Origin: Nageia nagi
Lineage: Eukaryota; Pinophyta
Direction: 5' to 3'
Length of the DNA stretch: 64,000 nt
Assembly (NCBI GenBank): GCA_050084985.1
Contig: JBITNC010000001.1
Span: 40,300,001 to 40,364,000, forward strand
The notes under the pieces are model-generated. The model was not told where the DNA came from. It did not search any database and worked only from the letters and a program-made list of their open reading frames with translations. The position numbers and the translations under genes are program-made. This document shows, piece after piece, positions 57,286 to 64,000 of this stretch. Each line of letters begins with the position of its first letter. Position 1 is the stretch's first letter.

Positions 57286-57660
57286 ATGATAAATAACATG
57301 CTAATAATACTAAAATAATATATTGTAGAGTTGTTTTATTAGTACCTTCACCAATTTATAAGTAATGGTGATGAAGTTGTTCACTTTTTTCTTCTCACCT
57401 TCCTTACCTCGTTTATTCATATTTTTTAGTTTTGATACCAATTCATGAATGATTATATACCTATAGTGAATTAAATTACATAATACATGTATGGTATATC
57501 TCTTGGTTGTAAAAGATAAATAGCATGCCAATAAACCCTAGTTGCTACAATGTGAAGTGGTTTGCTTCATACCTTAACTAGTTTGTAGGAAATGGTGATG
57601 GAGTTATTCCAACTTATCCACATAAAACACTAACCTCTCTTACTTTCCTCTCACCTCATG
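57286..57660. repeat. Two diverged copies of a PPR-linked spacer
   Basis: GATAAATAACATGCTAATAA at about 57287 and GATAAATAGCATGCCAATAA at about 57516 start two related segments. They share ...ACCTTCACCAATTTATAAGTAATGGTGATG... and ...ACCTTAACTAGTTTGTAGGAAATGGTGATG..., then CTCACCT before the next feature. A similar word is present near 49051, and the end recurs inverted at 62265-62345. Confidence 0.8.
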
Positions 57661-58090
57661 GATTTTAAAGATTTAAGATATACACAAAATGGGTTTTGTG
57701 AAAAGGATTTACACAATTTTAAGAAGATGCAATTGTTAGGTGTAAAGATAAACTTTGCAACCTTTTCCAACATTAGTACAATGTGTGCTAGCATGGTATC
57801 TCTTGAATATTCTATGAACATCCATAAAATAGTATTTGAAAATGTATTTTTTTTATGATTTAAATACTTTTCCAAATCTTGGGTGAGGCATAAAATTTTG
57901 AAAAGTGTTCACCTAAATGTTTTTTTCTTTTACAAGGTAATTAAATTTTACAATGCATTTTAGCTTCTATTGTATGATATATTAGAGTGGTTTATTACCA
58001 TCCAACAAAAAGCCCTAATATAGTCATATACAATGATGATTTAAAATATCAAAAAATTTTGAAAATTCTATAAAGCCTTAAAATTTACAA
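57570..58090 (-). repeat. Arm of an inverted repeat pair with 61985-62345
   Basis: The reverse strand matches 61985-62345: CTCCATCACCATTTCCTACA against TTCCATCACCATTTCCTACA, GGTAATAAACCACTCTAATA against AGTAATAAACCACCCTAATA, and a TTTTAAATCATCATT word. The PPR fragment 57655-57858 lies inside this arm but not in the partner. Confidence 0.8.
57655..57858 (+). pseudogene. PPR gene fragment
   Basis: The 66-codon open frame reads YTQNGFCEKDLHNFKKMQLL, GVKINFATFSNISTMCASMV and SLEYSMNIHKIVFENVFF. It covers about one and a half PLS-type PPR motifs (YxQNGxxEEALxLFxxMQxxGVKPNxxTFxxIL...LExGxxIH). No stop lies inside, but there is no start context, targeting peptide or continuation. At 62240-62265 the related inverted segment lacks this 200-bp piece. 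Confidence 0.8.
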
Positions 58091-59865
58091 GAACCAACAC
58101 AAAGAACCAAGTGCAAATTAAAAAATATTATTGGAATCTTTAGACAAGATGAAAAAAACTAAAAACTCAGTTGCTATTTAAGTAAGATGAAGAATGGAAC
58201 ATAATAAACTACTTTTATCAAAACATTAATTTTAACATTTAGAATAGAAAAAGAAACATAAATTTCATAAAATTTGATGGAATTTAATATGCTAGACCAC
58301 ATATGATAGAATTCCAAGAGCAGATAATAAAATATATGTTGTATTTATATATGATGGATAAGTTATTTATAAATAGTTTTAATGAAGATACAATGTTTCA
58401 TTCCTTACAAGGAAAGAGCATTGATAAATATAATTATTTGACATCATAATTTTTTAGGCAATAAAACTATAAAATTAAAATAGAAAAAAAGGTATTCAAA
58501 AAATTGTACAAGTTAAAGAAAAAATAAGTTTATAAAGTTATTAGTTTAATCAAGGAATAGAAAAAGGTAACAAATAATGTTATTTTAGAAGAGGATTAAT
58601 TTAAGTATGTTTTAAATAATTCCATGATCCCACAATATAAGATATATTTCCCTATGTATGAGGATCAATTGCTACAAATAGTATTAGAATAATGATAAAA
58701 AAGGAAACATATCTTATGGAAGTAGGAATTTGGATGATGGGATCAATAAAGGAAAAGAAGTGATAACGAAAGAAAGAAAAATAAATTTTGGCTAGAATAG
58801 AAAAATAAGAACCCAAAAAAGATGATAAAGATAAGTGTTTTTTGAAAAAAAGGATAAGAATGAAATATACTAGATTATTTAAGGATTTAGATTTATTTTT
58901 GATTACTTTAGTTGATAGAGACTTTATTGAGTAATCCAAAAGCATGTACTTATAAATGGTGTGCCCAAGATATATAGGTTTGAAGATTTTTACAATGATT
59001 ATTAGAATATATGATATATGAAAAAAAAAATTCAAAATGTTGGTGCATATCACTTAGGATTTAATTAATTAAAAAGAAATTGTATTTAATTAAAGAAGGA
59101 TAATGAAGATAAAAGGAATCAACTAATGATCTAGTGCACTTGTAGAATATGAATTTGGGAATTTTTAAAAACTCCTCTCCCATACATTAAATAAAATAAT
59201 ATTGATTCATAATGAGTTTTTTTTTGTTGAATATAGAGATAAGATAAAGAGGCATTATCAATAACATCTCAGAATAGGATCAATTAAGCATTTCAAGTGT
59301 GAGGGTTAAACTAGACATCCACAAAAATATAACAAGTTTTATGGCAATGGAATTGGTTCTTAAGACCCATAATGAGTCATAACCTAGTGATCCATATTCT
59401 ACATCATTATATGTATATTAGGGTTGCATATATGCATTCCATTTCTTACATTTCCATCATTATATAGATTAGTGAATTACATATTATATTATATTGCTTG
59501 CATAATCATTTACATATCATGTTAGTATTTCATAGAATGAATGTCATATCATTTTTTATTTAGCTTATCATTTTCTTATTAAGAGTGAATTTCCTTTTCT
59601 CATCATACATAATTCATTTTATATTAATTAAGAATTGTATAAAATTTTAATTAAATGCTTACATTTAATGAATCTTGTATAAGTTTATCTATATTTTTTA
59701 ATTAATATCATTTTCATGGTTTTTATTATACTAAAATATTAGAAAGAATTAACAACACATGTGAACGTACATCACATAAAATACATAAAAAAATATCAAA
59801 ATAACATATGGGGATTATGGATATAGTGGCTTTGTATTGTACAAGAAAACATATCCTCCTTACTT
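58091..59865. other. Gene-free stretch
   Basis: AT-rich with no recognised domain. The 133-codon minus-strand frame 58652-59053 encodes an Ile/Phe/Ser-rich peptide with no family motif and is probably composition-driven. TGTTGGTGCATATCAC near 59039 could be an LTR start, without a partner here. Confidence 0.5.
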
Positions 59866-60905
59866 ATCCTCATCATCATGAATTTGATCATAGCCTACAT
59901 CATGATCATCATATGAGTCATCCTCCTCCTCCTTAGCTAAATTAGAGTAATTAGGATTATCCCTGTCTTTATAGAAATTATCATACAGATCAAGTGGGGA
60001 AGGTTGTATTGAATAACACCACCTTATGTAAATATTGATAAATCTTCTCCTTGATCTCTATTATATTTAGTAGCACATGATGTATAAACAAGGATTAGGT
60101 ACATTATGTAGGATATTAAATTATTGTAGATGCCTATGTAATCTATAGAGCTTAACCATTTACCTTCAACTATATATCCAACATCAAGTTTGAATTGATA
60201 TGAGCTCATCCTTTCCCCCATCCCGACCTACATTGGAGTTAAAGATATTATAAGTTGTATGCATCACATGATATATCAAATAACCATGACAATATGGCCT
60301 CATACAATATACAAAACTATTTTGTAATTCCACAACTTATAAGTTGTTTAACATTTTTCCCAACCTTTCATATTGTGATATTATCTCCAGATTTTATCCT
60401 CATTTTTGAGTCTATATATGTTTGTATGACCATGCATGTAGTATAAATCTATGCATGATAATGCAACCATTTCAATCTACTACCATAAACTCATGAAGGT
60501 CATAATATTGCTTGACTAGAATAGCTGGCACCCAAGCATACGTCACCCTATAAAGTACCATATCTTACATGATGTGGACCATTCAAATTAGGAATTTCTT
60601 CTAGATATCTTATATAGGTGTAAGAACATATTGATTAGTACTACTATGAGGATTTTAAGTTGAATATGCTCATCATGATTTGATATATATGTATAGTGTA
60701 GATAAAATTATCTCTTAAATATATCCTAGAGTTTGACCCTATCAACTAAAAGGAGAGTGTCTCTCTCTTCATCATAGATGAGATTATCATTTTATGCACT
60801 AGTTTATCCTTGATGGGGATGCACATTGTCCAATATCATTTTCATCTCTCTAATGGGAAAATGGAATATGTAGGAGTCTATATTCCATCGCTCTAAATAA
60901 ATTGT
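59866..60905 (-). pseudogene. Plant mobile domain (PMD) pseudogene, copy 3
   Basis: The minus strand from about 60900 reads PTIYLERWNIDSYIFHFPIR then 'EMKMILDNVHPHQG', matching the PMD core (ERWxxDTxTFHFPxGEMTITLDDV). Further on 'TYAWVPAILVKQYYDLHEF' and 'GCIIMHRFILHAWSYKHI' (about 60420-60545) match the second PMD block (WGxAxLAxLYRxLC...C..LLQxWxWEYI). The C-terminus, near 59875-59990, is strongly acidic (KEEEDDSYDDHDVGYDQIHD) and ends at a stop near 59868. It is more diverged from copies 1 and 2 than they are from each other. Many stops. Confidence 0.7.
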
Positions 60906-61916
60906 AGGTACATTGTAAGAATACCAATATCATATACGAAAAATGATAAATAAATAACAAATATGCAAGTTATAATGTAATCTCTCTCTAGTGATTTCAA
61001 AAATGTGATGGTGAAAATTCATGGTAATTTTATTCTATTTTTAAATTTTTCTTGATATTCTTTTAGAAAATAACTCCATATTTCGTGTTTGATGATGTGT
61101 GAAAAAAATAAAATGAACATGGTATAATGTTTATCAAGCTTTAGAAGCTAACTTTTAAGTGAAAAATCCTAGAAAAGGTGACCATGGTCAATCCTAGAAC
61201 TACCATCGGTCCTTTTTTGGCAAGGTAAGATGCCAAATATTTTAGATTTAGAAGATCCAAATAGTTGCAATTTAGTTCTATTATTAATTTTTCAATTTGA
61301 TATTAGTTTAATAAGTAAGATCAAATGTCAAGGAGTTATTGAAAATTTGTTAAGAAAATCATCAAAAAAATATTAGAAAATCATCACAAAGTTGTTTAGT
61401 AATCAAAATTAGTCAAAATGAGATGAATTCAAAAATTTAAATTGAGGACCTAGTTTGAAAACATGAAAAAGGAACCTAAGGAAAATTTTAGGATCTTAGG
61501 GCAAGAAAATAGGACTATGGTTGGTTCTCACATTGTGAATGACCATCTTATTATAAAATTCTTAGGTGAAATTTTAAGAGCGAGCTCAGTTTCAGCTCAA
61601 CATGGTAGTTACAAAATTAGAATTTCATTTAAAATAACCCTTCAAGATTAGTAAAAGTTTATTCATCAATTAATATCACCATTTGAGGTAAAATTTAGGT
61701 AAAATCTTATATTTCTTATAAATTTTAATTAAATTTTGCTATAAATTAAATGTTATATCTTATCAAATGAATATCACCCTTTTAGTTGAATATCAATGAA
61801 ATTGAATAAATTTCAATCCCATCCATTTTTCCCTTTAAGGAAACATAAGATCCATATTTTTGATGAATATCATTGACATTGTTATGCATTTTATTTTTTT
61901 AACATTGAATTCCACT
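60906..61916. other. Gene-free stretch
   Basis: No domain is recognised. The 62-codon frame at 61463-61651 has no family resemblance. Confidence 0.5.
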
Positions 61917-62345
61917 CACTACATGAAAATCAAGCTTTAATGGTGGTTGTTTTATGTCAGTTCTCTAATGATGATTTTTACTTATTGTTGGATATCATAA
62001 TAAACAACAAATTTTGCAAATGGTTTTAAATCACCATTTTATACAAATATAAAAGACATTTTTTAATGATAGTAATAAACCACCCTAATATATATAAAAT
62101 AATGGTTAAAATGCATCATAAAATTTAACCACCTTAAAAAATAAAAAAGGTTTAGGTGACCATGTTGTACTTGCCCAAAATTTGGTAAAGTGCACATATT
62201 CTAGTGTTTATCATCCAAAATAATAGTAAAAGCACTCCAAAGTTTTTATTTTACTTTGTTTAGAGAGATGAGAGGTGAGCAAGAGAGGTTAGGGTTTCAT
62301 TTAGAATGGTTCCATCACCATTTCCTACAAACTAGTCAAATTACT
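61917..62345 (+). mobile_element. Possible CACTA-type end and inverted partner of 57.6-58.1 kb
   Basis: CACTACATGAAAATCAAGC at 61917 resembles the end at 47917 (CACTACACCAAAATTGGGC). From about 61985 the sequence matches the reverse strand of 57570-58090 to ...CCATTTCCTACAAACTAGT near 62340. No transposase or opposite end is seen, so the class is uncertain while the repeat itself is clear. Confidence 0.5.
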
Positions 62346-63133
62346 CAACAAACCACTCAACAATAGTGTAGAAGCCTAAAAATAATTTATTATTTATTTA
62401 ATAAACCATATTTAGACTCATTAAATGATTAATTGGTAATAATACATAAATCAAGATAAATTGTTATTATATTGCAATACCATGTACTAGGACCAATGCA
62501 ATATCATATACCATGGGTTATATTTTAAATTATCTTGAATATAAAAAATATTATTGTTATTGCTATTCATCAAATTTCACTTCATTTTTATTCCTTGTAG
62601 GTTATAAATATGGGAGGTGAAGTTTGACATCCCTATCAGATCTCTCTGATAGGTGGTTTTCCCAAACATCAAACTTATGATGTCTCTTGGTGCCACTTAT
62701 CTTGAGAATTTGTTATACTCTCTGAGATCTACTATCTCTCTCTTGCATGACACATGAAACTGCAAATCCAAAACCATTAGCTACATACTACTTCTATGCA
62801 TCTAGCAGTGTGCAAGATGTCTAGATTTCAAGGAATGACTCATGGTGCTAATTATTTAGAAGATCTATTATGAGATCATATGAAGTTCTATCGCAATCCT
62901 CTAGAGATTTAGTGTTGTTCCATTTTGAGGCTTGTACATTATTTGGTTACTAACCCACTCTGTATTAGGTTTATATGTTTCATATATATTTGTTATAATC
63001 TAATATAGAGATGCTTATCATTATGCTTGTAGACGATTTATTTATTTGTGTATTTATTTATTAATTACACATTTTTGGGTCTATAACTAGATCATTTATT
63101 ATATGTATTTTATTTCTTGTGGATGTCCACTTA
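62346..63133. other. Gene-free stretch
   Basis: No domain is recognised. Two TTTATTTATTTA-rich patches near 62385 and 63040. It lies between the inverted-repeat arm and the PPR unit, in the same relative place as the 57.3-57.6 kb spacer of the mirrored locus. Confidence 0.5.
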
Positions 63134-63219
63134 TTTATCTTATTCAAATAGTTTGATAGATTCCTTGCTACAACTATTCCTTGCCTACCCTACATCTAGA
63201 TTAATGCCAACATATTCCA
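63134..63219 (-). pseudogene. Single PPR-motif unit, cut by an LTR
   Basis: The reverse strand reads TGGAATATGTTGGCATTAAT...GTAGGGTAGGCAAGGAATAG...CTATCAAACTATTTGAATAAG, matching the units of the array at 56560-57275 in opposite orientation. Translated it gives a R-N-S-C-S-K-E-S-I-K-L-F-E type PPR helix. A copia LTR starts at 63220 inside the unit. Confidence 0.8.
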
Positions 63220-64000
63220 TGAAGGAATTTATTGTTCCATATTTTGAATTACAATGGATATTATCTTTCAAATTACTCATCTACCAGGTCTACTTCTATT
63301 GCAAGCATGTTTTTAAAATTTTCATGCTTAAATATCTAATCTTTATACTGATACAAATCTTATTTTGTACTTAAGCATGGATGCCCACACTCTTTAACTT
63401 TTCCTGGGCTCTCCATTTATGTTTTACCTACATTATCTAAGTAAATTCTTTAAACCGTCAAACCTCTTAGAGTATAAAAAACTCCATTTTCTCATTTTAT
63501 AAATAAGGAATTCATTTCCTATATTAGGTTAATGCTTTTATTGTAATGTAATGCTACCATTTTGGCTCTAATAGAAAGCATGTGTATGTGCTTTGTAATT
63601 CTATAGTGGTTGTGTGGTGTGTTTTAATTTCAAAACTTATATGGACAATAAAAATACCTACAAATACTTGTATGAGTGTTATAAGTATACTCCAATATGA
63701 CATTCATCTATTTGAGGGACTTTTAACTATATGGGTATCTGTTAGATTTTTGTTTTGAGAAATAATCTTACAAATTTTTTGTGATTGTACCAAACTACCT
63801 TACTGTGGATCAATTTGATTTGAGATGCTATAACTTTTATTATAGACCTCCTTTTGGTGTTATTGATTTATTTTTGTAAAGGTGAATTCAATAAATTTCC
63901 AACAATATATAACACACCATACCAAATTGGTGTATCATACTCATAAATCATAAAATACATACCTTAATTTTTTGTAGTCTTGCTCTTGAGGTTTATGGAG
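63220..64000 (+). mobile_element. Second LTR of the same copia family, runs off window
   Basis: TGAAGGAATTTATTG at 63220 equals the LTR start of the 49612-56432 element. Later words match its reverse strand: TGCTACCATTTTGGCTCTA near 63551 and TTTTTGTGATTGTACCAAAC near 63775. Divergence is greater than between the two LTRs of the complete element. The left 5 bp are TTCCA; the other end and any internal region are outside the window. Confidence 0.8.

Noticed and set aside
58652-59053. 133-codon minus-strand open frame as a membrane protein
   Set aside because: Composition is Ile/Phe/Ser/Leu from an AT-rich strand, no family motif is seen, and the region has no other sign of a gene.
57570-62345. 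Inverted arms at 57.6-58.1 and 62.0-62.3 kb as terminal repeats of one DNA transposon enclosing PMD copy 3
   Set aside because: The CACTA-like end at 61917 points away from the enclosed segment, no matching end exists near 58.1 kb, and no transposase is seen. A mirrored duplication explains the order better.

Overview
The window is AT-rich nuclear DNA from a plant with a large, transposon-filled genome. It contains decayed Ty3/gypsy chromoviruses, Ty1/copia elements, plant mobile domain (PMD) pseudogenes and pentatricopeptide-repeat (PPR) gene fragments. This mix, with long AT-rich stretches between very old insertions, suggests a gymnosperm such as a conifer; that is inference, because no host gene here identifies a species. 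I found no intact protein-coding gene, rRNA, convincing tRNA or CRISPR array. Almost every coding trace carries stop codons and frameshifts, many of them explained by C-to-T or G-to-A change (CAA/CAG/CGA to stop), as expected for old methylated repeats.

Layout. 1-4.8 kb: the 3' part of a Tekay-like chromovirus (+), followed by a 101-bp tandem duplication and a cluster of short related repeats. 5.4-8.2 kb: a TA microsatellite, gene-free DNA and a 186-bp tandem duplication. 8.5-9.8 kb: an LTR (+) followed by an antisense PMD remnant. 9.8-20.1 kb: two related chromovirus copies in direct tandem sharing a middle LTR (LTR-internal-LTR-internal-LTR), both lacking most of reverse transcriptase and all of RNase H at the same junction. 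20.1-21.5 kb: a copia RT/RNase H remnant (+). 21.5-28.7 kb: no recognisable gene. 28.7-33.3 kb: a Tekay-like chromovirus (-) lacking RNase H. 33.3-36.2 kb: short tandem repeats. 36.2-37.9 kb: a second PMD pseudogene (+). 38.7-42.1 kb: a Ty3/gypsy gag (-) with its LTR, abutting head-to-head a truncated LTR of the same family (+). 42-47.9 kb: gene-free, with 130-bp and 28-bp tandem arrays. 47.9-58.1 kb: a PPR-fragment locus interrupted by a structurally complete but decayed copia element (-) at 49612-56432, with 1.42-kb LTRs and a 5-bp target duplication CAATG. 59.9-60.9 kb: a third PMD remnant (-). 61.9-63.2 kb: sequence that repeats the 57-58 kb PPR locus in inverse orientation, cut at 63220 by another LTR of the same copia family, which runs off the window.

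The genes do not form an operon or pathway. The structure is nested mobile DNA. The points most worth following are the repeated pairing of one LTR family with an antisense PMD gene, the tandem deletion-derivative chromoviruses, and the expansion and dispersal of a single PPR-motif unit. I see no clear sign of an entirely new system.
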